Source: Proteles cristata cristata (lineage: Eukaryota; Chordata; Mammalia; Carnivora; Hyaenidae). Taken from it: a DNA stretch of 64,000 nt. This document shows, in pieces, positions 44,210 through 54,760 of this stretch (the stretch's first letter is position 1; every line of letters starts with the position of its first letter). The notes below the pieces were generated by a model. That model made no database searches. It was given only the letters and a program-made list of their open reading frames with translations, and had not been told where the DNA came from. The DNA lies in the NCBI GenBank assembly GCA_017311185.1, contig JAESUZ010003109.1, positions 372,001 through 436,000 on the forward strand, given 5' to 3'. Both the position numbers and the translations under genes were made by a program.

Positions 44210-44320
44210 TCCACCCTTCTCAATTTACATACAAGAAGATTAAGGACCATAAGGGAAAATAACTTGTCCAAGGTCACACATGTTTATGAGTATAAACGTA
44301 ATGTTAAAATCAATTCCCCA
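44210..44320 (-). mobile_element. MIR-type fragment, antisense
   Basis: CAATTTACATACAAGAAGAT, then TAACTTGTCCAAGGTCACAC matches antisense MIR/MIR3 core. Partial. Confidence 0.65.
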
Positions 44321-44536
44321 CTACTGATTTGATTATTTAACTTCCTGCTCATTCCTCCTTTAGGAGTTACTAGCATCCCAAAATTTATGTTTAAGGAAAA
44401 GCCTGGCATGTTACAGTCAAAAAGAAGAGATAGGCAGTTGAAACAGCTATGTATCTTTCCTAGCCTGAGAAAGATGTTGCACCGAGCCCTGGCAAACAGT
44501 GCCACCCTTAGGAAATTAGATAGCCCGAGGTGGAGT

Positions 44537-44548
44537 GGGGGGGGGGGG
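44537..44548. repeat. G12 run
   Basis: Twelve consecutive G on the plus strand. Prone to slippage and sequencing error, so the count may not be exact. Confidence 0.9.
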
Positions 44549-44708
44549 TCACAGGAGAAAGACCTAGAATAGTAACTTTACTTCCACATTTCCTTCTTTG
44601 CTGGAAAAAGAAAACTCTAGAATCAGCCATTCCATCATCTTACTAAGACATTATTTTTACCCATAATGATTCCTTGCTTTTGTAGAAGTTAGACTTTTAC
44701 ATTAAAGA

Positions 44709-44969
44709 GTTGATTCCCTGGCTCGCCTGGGTGGCTTAGTCAGCTAAGCATCTGACTCTTGATTTTGGCTCAGGTCACAATCTCATGGTCATGGGATCAA
44801 GCCCCATGTCGGGCTCTGCACTGAGCATGGAGCCTGCTTGAGATTCTCAGTCTCTCTCTCTCTCTCTGTCTCCCTCTCTCTCCTCCTCTACCTCTCTCCT
44901 CTGCTCACACACTCTCTCTTACTCTCTCCCTAAAATAAATAAAAAATAATTTAAAAAATGTTGGTCCCC
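44709..44969 (+). mobile_element. CAN-SINE, older subtype, with possible target duplication
   Basis: Body 44719-44959. The segment CATGGTCATGGGATCAAGCC and the short CACTGAGCATGGAGCCTGCT differ from the cat-type consensus and resemble CAN-SINE forms shared with dog-like carnivores. Long CT-rich body. Flanks GTTGATTCCC (44709-44718) and GTTGGTCCCC (44960-44969) match at 8 of 10. Confidence 0.9.
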
Positions 44970-45305
44970 AGAATATGCAGTGGCAGCGTTCCAATTTCAT
45001 GGAGGAGAGTGAGTCCCTATTTATCTGAATGTGTGGTGCTCATTTTCCTTGTGACTGGATTATTGGAAAATTCAGAGACACAATATTGTGAAAACATTTT
45101 TCATATGTAGCCTGTTGTTGCCACTAGAGTTTATCACTATTGTGTGTAGCTGGACAAATACTCCCTCACATCTTCTGCATTAGTATTTTTAAACAATTTT
45201 TTTCTGGAGAAATCCCTTCAAGTTCCTCTTCCATTTCACTGAAGTTTTCTGCATGATAGAAAACTTGTGTTTTCTCCATCATGTGTACCCGGGGCTACTT
45301 ATTTA
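44970..45305. other. Unassigned spacer
   Basis: No recognised repeat or exon. Confidence 0.5.
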
Positions 45306-45548
45306 AAATAAATTTTAAATTGCGGCACCTGGGAAAGTCAGTCTGTTGAGTGTCCGACTCGTGATTTCAGCTAAGGTCATGAGCTTGTGGTTCATGAGAT
45401 GGAGCCCCACATTGGGCTCTGCTCTGACAACACAGAGCCTGCTTGGAGTTCTGTCTCCTCTGTCTTTGCCCCTCCACTGATCATGCTCTCTATAAATAAA
45501 TTAATACATACATACATAAAACATTTTTTAGTAAATAAATTTTAAATT
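45306..45548 (+). mobile_element. CAN-SINE, exact 16-bp target duplication
   Basis: Body 45322-45532, head CGGCACCTGGGAAAGTCAGT, diverged B-box area (CATGAGATGGAGCCCC). Tail contains (CATA)n. Flanks AAATAAATTTTAAATT at 45306-45321 and 45533-45548 are identical although AT-rich. Confidence 0.94.
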
Positions 45549-45591
45549 CTATTCTTTATACCTGTATTTAAGGAGATAGTTGATCTATGCC

Positions 45592-45813
45592 AGGATTTCT
45601 TAGCAATAGCACTATTGACATATTAACACTTTGGTGTTCGGTAATTCTTTGTTGAGGGGACATTCTGTGGATTGTAGGATGTTTAGCAACAATCCCTGGC
45701 CTCTATCCACTAGACGACAGTAGCATTTCCCCTTTTTGGTTAGGACAACCTAAAGTGTATCTACACATTCCAATGTCCTTTGGGAGCTACAGTTAACCCT
45801 GGTTGGGAACCAT
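45592..45813 (+). mobile_element. MER20-type hAT element
   Basis: AGCACTATTGACATATTAAC, GGTAATTCTTTGTTGAGGGG, TTGTAGGATGTTTAGCAACA, CTATCCACTAGACGACAGTA and a GGTTGGGAACCAT end follow the full order of a roughly 220-bp non-autonomous hAT-Charlie element that I believe is MER20. Nearly full length. Copies at 50147 and 60597 run the opposite way; 51431 runs the same way. Confidence 0.82.
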
Positions 45814-45819
45814 TTGTGT

Positions 45820-45957
45820 AACTTGCTTCAGAAAGAGACCCAGGAGAGTGTAAGCTCCACAAGAGCAGGAACTTTGTGTATGTGTTATTCATCACTGTAA
45901 TGTGCACATAACAGGTGTTAATTTGTTGTTGTTGTTGTTGTTGTTGATTGAATGAAG
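45820..45957 (+). mobile_element. L2 3' end with (TTG)n
   Basis: GTGTAAGCTCCACAAGAGCA, GGAACTTTGTGTATGTGTTA, ATAACAGGTGTTAATTTG and TTGAATGAAGG follow the L2 3' UTR. The TTG unit is repeated about nine times at 45920-45945, an expansion of the TGTTTGTTG motif near the L2 end. Confidence 0.8.
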
Positions 45958-48159
45958 GACACAATTGGTGTTAAAGAGAAAGACTTGGATATATAATATT
46001 CATGTGCCAATCTGCCACTCCCTAACTATGCCATTTATCTAAATTACTTTATCTCTTATGGGCATAATATGTATTGCAGGAAATATCTGCAATTTTACCT
46101 TGACTCCACGATCTTGTGAATCTCAAATATGGTCATTTGTGCAAAGATGTTTGTAACTTCTGAAAGGACCCCCAAATCTGAAAGATAATGAAGGACAAAT
46201 GTCTTGAAATAGATGCTGAACTCAAGAGTAAAACCCAGATCACCCTAAAATAATGGCTCCTGCCACCAAAAGCTCCTTTCACCAAAAGCTCTAAACCAGG
46301 CTTTCTTTGGCCTCGAAGTGAGGCAAGGACATAAGAAGAAAACAAATCTGGATTAAACTGCTCCAGAAAAGCAGAGGGATGTGTCAGGCAGAGGAATAGA
46401 ACAGTGCCTACTTGTGATTTCTTTATGAAACATTAACTATTCTACGCCAACCCAAGTAATAAAGGAAAACAGTGTGTTCCTAACACAGAGGTTCAGTAGC
46501 AGTTAGGAACAAAGACCCTTAGGAGGCTTCACACTGAAATGCTATGATATCCCCATCCCTCCTATCACATAAGCATATCAACTGAAAAATTATATATATG
46601 TGTATATATGTATAAAACAAAATTTGTTTGTATCTCCCTTAAACTCCTAGCTTTGCTAGAAGCCTAAGGGCATGACCCATCAGCATGTTGGCAAGTCCAG
46701 TATAACTTGGTAACAATTGAACAAAGAATGAGCAGGGGTCAGGTTCTATGCAGGGGCCAGGAGAAGGGACGCTGGGATTGAGGGGAGGGCAGGGTCACAC
46801 CTATATATCAGGGGTAAAAAGATCTCAGTAGCAATCCCCAAGCTATTACACTTGGATACTAATGAGCAAAAAGATGAGGGGTCTGTGGCGCCATGTTACA
46901 AGTTCTGCAGGAAGGAGATTTGTTAGCAAGAGGATACCTGCCCCACTGTGTTATGAGTAACCTCTTGGGTGGGAGTGAGGGACCCTTGGCTTCTGTATGT
47001 CTCAGCCTCCTCACTTGGGGAAGAAAATAGTGTTACTGATCCTGCACAACTAGAAGGACTGTTGTGGGGAGAAAATGCAGTCAGGAACTTAGCATTTGAA
47101 TTTGTGGTGCATACATTAATGGGTCATTGTACTAGTCAGGATTCTACAGAGAAATGGAAACAACAGGAAGTATGTGCGTGTCTGTGTATTTATATATGTA
47201 TATACATACATACATATTCAAATTTTTCTTCAACTTTTTAAAAATTTTTATGTGTAGACATATAATACATGTCATTGTGAAAACTCAAACTTTAAGAATT
47301 GAATGTTTCACTAATTCCTTACCCATAAAACTAGTCTGAAAGGTTCAATGCCTATATGAGCAGGTTTATTTCTATGCTTATATTACTATAAATACAAAAA
47401 AACATGAATCACCACCCAATTGTAGGTTACCAGTTGTGGTATCCAAGATAGGATTGCCCAAAAGGGGTGGGAAAGTCAGGGTTTCACAGTGATGTCTTCA
47501 AACCAGCCCTCACCAGCAGCTCGGGCCATTCCCACATGTCTAGAGCCTGCCAGCTGACTTCTGGCCTGGTGCTTTTCCATGTCTTCCCCTACCCTTGCAG
47601 CCCAAACCTGCCATATTAATTATTATTAGGCTTTCCAAATGAAACCTCACACTCCTACCTAAATCTATTGCTTTCCAACGTCACATATTCCACAGTCTCT
47701 CTCTCTCTGTCTCCTTCCCTCCTCCCCCCATCTCTCTCTTTCTTTGTCCTTATGTACTCCTTCTCCCTCCTCTGGACTTTGTCTTGAGCTGACTCCAGCT
47801 GTGCCAAGATCACTGCCATGGTGAGTAATGATTTGTATACCAAGAATAGCCCCCTTGTGTGATCTGCTGAAACAGCTCGCCCCAGGTGTGAATAATCAGG
47901 TGAACAGAGTGGCATTTTTCTTTCTTGGTATCATTGGGTATTTCCCAAACTGGAGTCATTCGTCCAACACCTTCACTATTTCAGCCAGTGGTACTATTGT
48001 TTACTTCATGTTTCTTTTAATCAATTCACTTTTTTTAACTTAAAATTGTCTTAAAACTTCTATCATTGACATAAATACAAGGCAGTATCACTTCCTATAA
48101 GTGGAAGGTAACCATAAAAGAAATACATAGCCCTTAGTTGTTTAAGTGTATTCATAAAA
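45958..48159. other. Unassigned stretch with AT and pyrimidine tracts
   Basis: TA/TG-rich tracts lie at 46588-46616 and 47187-47218, and a CT-rich tract at 47693-47790. Sequence near 47130 (CTAGTCAGGATTCTACAGAG) resembles a dispersed repeat start also glimpsed near 36860. No exon recognised. Confidence 0.5.
47693..47790. repeat. CT-rich polypyrimidine tract
   Basis: CT repeats pass into mixed TTCC/CCCC text with a few interruptions. Opposite-strand open frame of 86 codons across it is low complexity and not a gene. Confidence 0.85.
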
Positions 48160-48330
48160 GAGGGGTGCCTGAGTGGCTCAGTTGGTTAAGCGTCAGACTC
48201 TTGATTTCTGCTCAGATCACGATCCAACTCTGCACTGATATTGCAGAGCCTTCTTGGGTCTCTCTCCCCCTCTCTCTGCCTCTCCCCTGCTTGTGCTGTC
48301 TCTCTCTCTTTGAAAAGAAACTTAAAAAAA
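48160..48330 (+). mobile_element. CAN-SINE, shortened, followed by GGAA repeat
   Basis: Head GAGGGGTGCCTGAGTGGCTC. The region after CTGCTCAGATCACGATCC skips the B box and joins to AACTCTGCACTGATATTG. Tail AAACTTAAAAAAA passes directly into the GGAA tract. Confidence 0.93.
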
Positions 48331-48417
48331 TGGAAGGAAGGAAGGAAGGAAGGAAGGAAGGAAGGAAAGAAGGAAAGAAGGAAAGAAGGAAAGAAGGAAA
48401 GAAGGAAGAGAAAAAGG
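48331..48417. repeat. (GGAA)n / (GGAAAGAA)n microsatellite
   Basis: About eight GGAA units then repeated GAAAGAAG units, all purine on the plus strand. It starts at the A tail of a SINE, so it probably grew from that tail. ETS-family transcription factors bind GGAA cores, and multimers can act as enhancers in humans; any such role here is unproven. Confidence 0.96.
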
Positions 48418-48544
48418 TATCTTCATAGAACATCTTTTTCCCAGTTTGGGAAATATTACTTTACTTATCTAGCTAGAGATTCCATACTGTTAGGTTATTA
48501 ATGGAAGCTATGGATCCTGGAGAGATCCACAAGAAAAAAATGCT
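48418..48544. other. Unassigned spacer
   Basis: No recognised element. Confidence 0.5.
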
Positions 48545-48708
48545 TTAAAGAAAACCATCAGGGAGCCTGGCTCAGTCAGTTAAACATCTGACTTCGACTC
48601 AGGTCATGATCTCGCTGTTCATGGGTTTAAGCCCCGCATCGGGTATTGTGCTGACAGTTCAGAGCCTGGAGCCTGCTTCAGATTCTGTGTCTCCCTGTCA
48701 TCTCTCTC

Positions 48709-48748
<40 letters not shown>

Positions 48749-48791
48749 GCTCAAAAATAAATAAATATTACACTTTTAAAGAAAACTGTCA
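48545..48791 (+). mobile_element. CAN-SINE with target duplication
   Basis: Body 48561-48775, head lacks the first bases (GGGAGCCTGGCTCAGTCAGT). B-box GGGTTTAAGCCCCGC, long (CT)n, AAATAAATAAAT tail. Flanks TTAAAGAAAACCATCA (48545-48560) and TTAAAGAAAACTGTCA (48776-48791) match at 14 of 16. Confidence 0.95.
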
Positions 48792-49007
48792 AAAGTACAG
48801 GCTTTGAGACTCCTTGAACATTTGGAATCAGAGTCTTAGAACTGGGGGCAGAATTTAATCCAGCCTCAGCCATAAAACCTGAACACCCACTGTTCCCCTC
48901 CTAGATGATGGCGGTAAAACAGTCAGTTCTCCTGGTCTCTACCCCCTAGTCTTCCTATAAATGACCTGGTGTTGGAGATCAGCTAGCCTAGTGTTTTACT
49001 TATCCAG

Positions 49008-49445
49008 AACTTAGTGGCTTAAAATAGCAACCAGTTTATTTCCTCACAGTGTTATGAGTGACGAATGTGGGCAGGGCTTGTCAGGATGAAACTATTGCTC
49101 TGCATGATGTCAGCTGAGGTCATTCATTCAGCTAGAAACTGGATTGGGCTGGAAGATACAAGAACATTTCATTCACATTTCTGGTGTCTTCTGCCTCTCC
49201 TCATCACCTCTCTCTCCCCATTGGTTAGCATGGGCTTCCTCACAGTATGGCACCCTTAGGATGATCAAACTTCTTACTTGGCATCTTGCTGCATTAAGTG
49301 TAAAAGAATAGTCCAAGATGAGCAGAAGTCAAGACCATAGATCTCTTAAGAACTGCCTCATTCTTATTGATCAAAATGAGTCACAGAGCTAACCAAGGTT
49401 CAAGGTCAGGGGAAATCACCCAAAGAGTGCAGAGACAAAGAACCT
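49008..49445 (-). mobile_element. MLT1-type (ERVL-MaLR) LTR, antisense
   Basis: AACTTAGTGGCTTAAAATAG, CAGTTTATTTCCTCACAGTG, CATGATGTCAGCTGAGGTCA and TGAGTCACAGAGCTAACCA are the reverse complement of the MaLR LTR 3' half and centre. Solitary and diverged. Confidence 0.78.
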
Positions 49446-49459
49446 GCAGCTTTCTTGAA

Positions 49460-49650
49460 TACATCATGTTTGGATTCAAAGCCTAGTTTGCCTTAAATTG
49501 TTTAACCTCAATTCCCGCATTAGGAATAATGCATATAATAATGTTTACCCATAAGTCTTCTAGGAGGATTCAAGAAAATAAGCAATGTAATGATTAGCAC
49601 AATGCTGGAAAGATAGTAAGTGTCCAATAAATTTTAGTTATTTCCTTTCC
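49460..49650 (+). mobile_element. MIR fragment
   Basis: TTGGATTCAAAGCCTAGTTT, TTGTTTAACCTCAATTCCC, then ATGATTAGCACAATGCTGG and CAATAAATTTTAGTTA fit the MIR centre and 3' end. Diverged. Confidence 0.72.
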
Positions 49651-50146
49651 TGTCAACCAGAGGTTGATTTTCCTCCAATGTGAGGTTGTTCAGGAACTTC
49701 ACTGTTGAAAACCATGATCCTGAGATGCAATATCGAAGCATAATAGAAACACCATCTCCAAAAAAGTTAAGCAAAAGGAAAATGTCCTCAGATATCAGGC
49801 TTCCAGGCATCCCAGACTAAACCTGTGTCCAAGCCAAAACAGAGGCTATGAATTGAAAGGTTTATCTACAAGAGCTGACCTTTAAACATTCCAAAGGCCT
49901 ATATGTGAAAACAGAACCATGGAGCCAGGCTGTAGCTGTTTTGAGTCTGATCTCCACATGATAATTCCATTGATTGCTTTGGTTTTTTCCAATTCCTAAA
50001 TCTGCTTTCTGTCTTACACAGAAGGAATACCAAAGATATCCCCTCTGCTTGCATTCAAATCCCAATGATTTTATTAAGCCTGGCTGTTTATTCATAAAGT
50101 ACTGGAATCTTCTGCTTGGTAAAGGAGAGCATTTTGTAGACTAGGA
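49651..50146. other. Unassigned non-coding stretch
   Basis: No recognised repeat or exon. Confidence 0.5.
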
Positions 50147-50374
50147 CATTAGTTCTCACCTGGGGATGATTTTGCCCCTCCCATCCAGGGGACAGGTGTC
50201 AATGTCTGGGGACAATATTGGTTGTCACAGCTGGGGAGAGGAGGTCACATTATCGACATCTAGAGGGTAGAGGCCAGGGACACTGCTCAACCTCTAAGAG
50301 TGCATATAACAGCCCCCCACAACAGAGACATTAATGGCCCAAAATGTCAGTAATGCTGAGATTGAAAAGCCCTG
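50147..50374 (-). mobile_element. MER20-type hAT element, opposite orientation
   Basis: TTAGTTCTCACCTGGGGATG, TTTTGCCCCTCCCATCCAGG, TTGGTTGTCACAGCTGGGGA, AGAGGCCAGGGACACTGCTC and AATGGCCCAAAATGTCAGTA through AAAGCCCTG cover the whole element as the reverse complement of 45592-45813. Nearly full length. Absolute orientation relies on my memory of the consensus. Confidence 0.82.
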
Positions 50375-50688
50375 GCCTAGGACATCACTACAGTGCAACT
50401 TGCTTTAGGAACTTGTATGAAATTTATAGGGAAATAGGGTAACCTGGAATCCCTTCTAGCTATTTAGTGACTGAAAGACCAAATGAACTTTATTCCTCTG
50501 CCAATTAGGTGAAATCCATTGTGGGGATTCAGAAGCAGTTGGCAAGGGGGGAGAGGTATATTTTGGAAAGTGATTACCTCCCCCTAAGCACATATTCCCA
50601 GAGTGCTGCCTTTTCAAGACTTTTCTGGTGGTTTGTAAGCTTGTGGTGAAAAGATGTAGGAGGGAACAGTACACCAACAAAAACTCCA

Positions 50689-50902
50689 TGGGCACCTAGG
50701 TAGCTCAGTCAGTTGAACATCCAGCTTTGGCTCAGGTCATGCATGATCTCCCAGTTGGTGAATTCAGGCTGCACATCAGGCTCTCTGCTGTCAGCATGGA
50801 GCCTGGGCTTTGGATCCTCTGCCCCCTTCTTTATGCCCCCTCCCCCACACATGCTCTCTTTCTCAAAAATAAACATTTGAAAATAAATAAACATTAAAAA
50901 AA
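50689..50902 (+). mobile_element. CAN-SINE
   Basis: Head TGGGCACCTAGGTAGCTCAG. CATGCATGATC shows a 4-base local duplication of the CATGATC motif. Body CTGTCAGCATGGAGCCTGGG, and a doubled AAATAAACATT tail. Possible imperfect flanks AAAAACTCCA before and AAAAAATCCA after. Confidence 0.94.
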
Positions 50903-51284
50903 ATCCAGACAACAAATTGAGAAGATGACAAAGGGTGGCATCCTTCTTAGTGCTCCCAACCCGGCCACACTCCCGTTCCAGGTGGGACACCACCTCCATC
51001 CCTCATCCCTCATCCTGCAACTTGAATGCGCTTTTGTTGGCACCCAAGAGAAGTACCAAAATGTAAGTTCCTCCTAATCTCTATACCCTCCAGCACCTAC
51101 AAGAGTCTGGTAGGAAATCCAAACGCACAAGTGAGCAGGGTATTCATTTTTGTCACGAGAAACAAGCAATGTAATTTTTCAAGCTGTCCAAAGCACAGGC
51201 ACAGAATTAAGATCTGAAATTTGTACAAAGACCAGTATGTTTTGAAAAATATCTTCAAGTTAAAATCTTGAAAAAAATTGTAAA
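50903..51284. other. Unassigned spacer
   Basis: No recognised repeat or exon. Confidence 0.5.
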
Positions 51285-51430
51285 ATGCAAGCGAAGGGAT
51301 GCCTTGCAGCAATGAGAGAGAATGCAGTACTGATACATGAAACAACATGGATGGATTTCACAGAAATGACAGTGAATGAGAGAAGCCAGACACACAGGGA
51401 AACCTCCTGAGTGATGCTGTTTGTGAAGCA
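51285..51430 (+). mobile_element. Old LINE-1 3' fragment
   Basis: AACAACATGGATGGATTTCA, CAGAAATGACAGTGAATGAG and AGAAGCCAGACACACAGGGA resemble the 3' UTR of L1M-type elements. Short. Confidence 0.6.
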
Positions 51431-51643
51431 GGGTTTCTGAGCCTTGGTATTCATGATCTCAGTTAGTGACTTTTGAGAGCTTTGTTATGGGGGGCTATGC
51501 TGTGCATGGCAGGGTGTTTAGCAGTGTCCCTGGGCTCACTACATGCTGGTGGTACTCACTTCCTGGCTGCAACAGCCAGCAGTATCTCCAAGCATTGCCA
51601 AATGCCATGGGAAGGGAGGGTCACCCTCAACTGAGCCTCTGAT
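51431..51643 (+). mobile_element. MER20-type hAT element
   Basis: GGGTTTCTGAGCCTTGGTAT, GTTATGGGGGGCTATGCTGT, CAGGGTGTTTAGCAGTGTCC, CATTGCCAAATGCCATGGGA and GTCACCCTCAACTGAGCC preserve the whole element in the same orientation as 45592-45813. Confidence 0.8.
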
Positions 51644-53269
51644 ACAAAGCAATGTATGGTTAGAAGACTACTTGACCCAACAGGTATTTTCCAGAGTTCC
51701 AGGAGTATTTTTTTATTTTGGTACAAGCTAATTTTGTGTCACACTTTGCTAAAAAATGCATGGAGCCCAACACTTCTGTTTTGTGCATTTCCATCTGTAT
51801 AAACTTCACTTGGGAAAACATGAACGAGGCTTTAAGAATAGAGAAGTCTTCAATAGCTGATGGGACAAAGGGTTGGGCTGGTGGAAGAATCTGTACGAAT
51901 TTCAACATTTTCCAACAATACAGGTTTATTTCTCAACATTTATGACTATTGCCGAAGTTTAAGTAAGGTTCTCAAAATGTCATTTGGAAAGAAAGAAGCT
52001 TTCCAGCTCAATCTTTAGAGGCAGAAAGCTGGTGGAAAAACATAAAAAAGTGTATGACCTACAGATACTCAGAGGCCAGCACGTACTCTGGGCAGCTCCT
52101 GCTCTTGGCTCCCAGCCTCCGAGGTGGAGTTTCACACACATTTACAGATTACATTGTTGAGATTATCATGAAAGGGTTCCGTTTGTCAAATGTCCCTTCC
52201 TCGCTATGATAAATGTCAGGTTCTTGGGCTGGTATTGTCCTTCTCGTTCTCACAGTGAGTCATTGCCGTAACTAAAATAAGATCCTTCTTTGAAATGTCT
52301 CTCTTGATACCCTGGGACCTTTTAGACTTGTCAAGGCCCAGAAACCGTATTGAAATGACCTCTGAGGGCCTTGTCAGATCGTTTTCTTGTGTAGGAATTT
52401 TGCTTTATCTATTATTGTTTTAAATAAATAGACCATTGGCTAGATCTTGGAAACATTCTTATTCTTTAGGGATTATCTTTGCAACATAGTGATTTTAATG
52501 TAACCTATCTGACATTGAAGTCATTCTATTTTAACAACTGTGCTAAGGGAAAAGTAAAGATTGAAGAGTCAGGACTTGAATGGTTTGAAATGTACTCAGG
52601 ACATTATTTTCCTGGAATTCCCTAAGGGGAGATTCCCTCCACTTTCCCACTCTTTATTGTCTCCATTGGCAAACTAGGTTTTGTAACTCAGTGTCTAATC
52701 TACAATGTCACTGAGCTCAAGAACGCACAGGCACAGAAGTACAATACAAATGTTCTTTGAAGGTTAAGGTTTCTAGTGAGATCATGAAAAGCCACTTCTG
52801 AGCTATACTTTCAGAGACAGAAACTAGACCATTCCTCCCCTGGGCAAATCATACCTAATTTCCCTCCAATTCTTAGCTGTGTTTCTGTAAAAGGACCATC
52901 CATGTGGTCACAGTATCCATGCTCTGAGCCTTCAAGAAGATGGCCCAATGTCTATTGATCTCTTGTTTTCTTATAGCACAAAGCTCCCTACCTTCTTTAA
53001 AAACCTGTAAGATCCAGATTAATGGAGAAAGTGAGAAGTTGGGAGAAAGACTCATGCCCCAGAGATTCCCATTTCAGAGACAAAACAAGAAGTTTCCTGA
53101 CATAACACAAAATTGTGGCCTGTTAACATTGAGAAAATGATGGAAATGTGTCCCAAGACACTTTTCTTCTTCTGAATCAAAAAGCGTATTGAAAGCTATT
53201 ATTATTTTACCAGCTAACATGGGTTTACAGATTACTGGAGTAATTTTGGAGTGCCAAATCCAGCCATAC
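51644..53269. other. Repeat-poor unassigned stretch
   Basis: About 1.6 kb without any recognised repeat. 52130-52560 is even in composition with several short AT-rich patches. No convincing exon: the open frames are short and unremarkable. Could contain a conserved regulatory element, but a cross-species alignment is needed to say so. Confidence 0.5.
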
Positions 53270-53392
53270 CCGTTCATTTATGTACTGTCTGTGGCTGCTT
53301 TTGAGATATGACATCACAGTTGAGTAGTTGTGACAGAGACCACAAAGCCACAAATATTTACAACCTCCCCTTTACAGAAAAAGAAATGCCAC
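53270..53392 (-). mobile_element. hAT-type remnant, partial, opposite orientation to 18519
   Basis: TGTACTGTCTGTGGCTGCTT, ACATCACAGTTGAGTAGTTG, TGACAGAGACCACAAAGCCA, AATATTTACAACCTCCCCTT and TACAGAAAAAG are the remaining half of the same MER-type element as 18519-18712. One end is missing. Confidence 0.75.
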
Positions 53393-54459
53393 TCTGCTGT
53401 GACTGGTAAGTTTCATTTTGTCTATGAATCCTATTAATTTTTAATTCTGAGAATAATATAATTATTATATTCATTTTTTGTTTTACTCTTAAAGAGTAAC
53501 CCCCTCCCCCTGAGATGCATCTACTTATTTATAAGATTCCTTTGGAATATATTTTGTGGCAATTTGGAATTTTTGTCTGTTCTTCCCACTTCCATGCTCA
53601 CTCGCTCTCACTCACTCACTCTTGCTTCCTCTGCCTCCCTCCCTCTTGCCTCTCTTTTTCTAGCAGCCTCACCCCCTCCTCCCCACCTCTCTATAGCCCT
53701 AGTAGAGGGAAAGGATTTTTGGTAAGACAGAGAAACAAAATGAAGACATGGAGCTGTCATCATACATCAGTCTCTTTCTGTAAAAGATGATCCTTATTGC
53801 TCATGGACACATTTATCCTGAAAGATGCTTCAGTGTAAAGATTCTACAGGACACAAATCAGAACCTCTTGGGGACACAAGAAAAGATGACTTTAGAAACT
53901 GTAAGTTTGAGACCACCTCAGAGATTAGACAAAACCCCCAAATTCTGTTGCTTGTGGATCATTTTCTCTGCTTCTCTCTCCTCTCATGCTGCTAACAGAG
54001 TTTGTGTTGGTAGGTTAGGACAATACATGCTTCCTGTAAACTGTCTTGAGTTTGCTCTGCCCTGACCACCAGCTTCTTAATGCATATAGATCTTTTATAG
54101 AGTGTGGAGCACCTTCCATGGGTTAGAACAAGTAGATGCCTGTCCAGAATTTGTGGAAACGGAGTATCAGGCTTAGATGTGCTTGCTGCCAAGCTATGCG
54201 AAGAATAGGAAGTTCAGGCACATGGTTATCATGCAGAAAGAAATTTCTAGATTGGAACCATGTGTGCAAAGACCTAATACCTGGAGTAAATTAAGGCTGT
54301 GGTGGTGCTAGACAAATGCCATTAAGATCTTGCAAACCACCCACTCAGTTTCATGAGGAAGAACTAAATGCAGACAAGCTATTTCCCTAATACCTATCTT
54401 ATGATTGATTGCTGTTTGAACCATTTATAACGAAATGACCTCTCCTCTGATGTATGATT
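53393..54459. other. Unassigned stretch with a CT-rich patch
   Basis: A pyrimidine-rich patch (CACTCACTCACTC, then CCTCCCTCCCTC) lies at 53590-53700. The two plus-strand frames at 53515-54065 have no recognisable domain. Confidence 0.5.
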
Positions 54460-54760
54460 CCTCTTCTCCATACTTGGCACACATCTCCTCCCCTGTCACC
54501 CAGTGAACCAACCAAAGACCCTCATCTTAACTCATTCACCAGGGAAGGTAAAAGTTATTTTGTGTCACTGTTGATCATTATTTGAATGCATCTTCCTTCG
54601 GGGACTTATTAGAACTGTGTTCTAGTCACATGTTTACAATCCCTGTCACCAAGAAGGTTGTGAGTTCCTTCAAGATTACCACTTCTTTGACTTTGTGTAT
54701 CACCTCATTTCACACCATGCCTGGTTCACACCCCAGTTGATGTTGAATGGATGCAACAAT
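54460..54760 (+). mobile_element. L2 3' region, diverged
   Basis: ACTTGGCACACATCTCCTCC, GTTGTGAGTTCCTTCAAGAT, TGTATCACCTCATTTCACAC, CATGCCTGGTTCACACCC and TTGATGTTGAATGGATG follow the L2 3' UTR order. Ends approximate. Confidence 0.65.

Noticed and set aside
48138..48428. 96-codon frame with repeated EGRK-like units
   Set aside because: It reads a SINE body and then the GGAA microsatellite; low complexity, not a protein.
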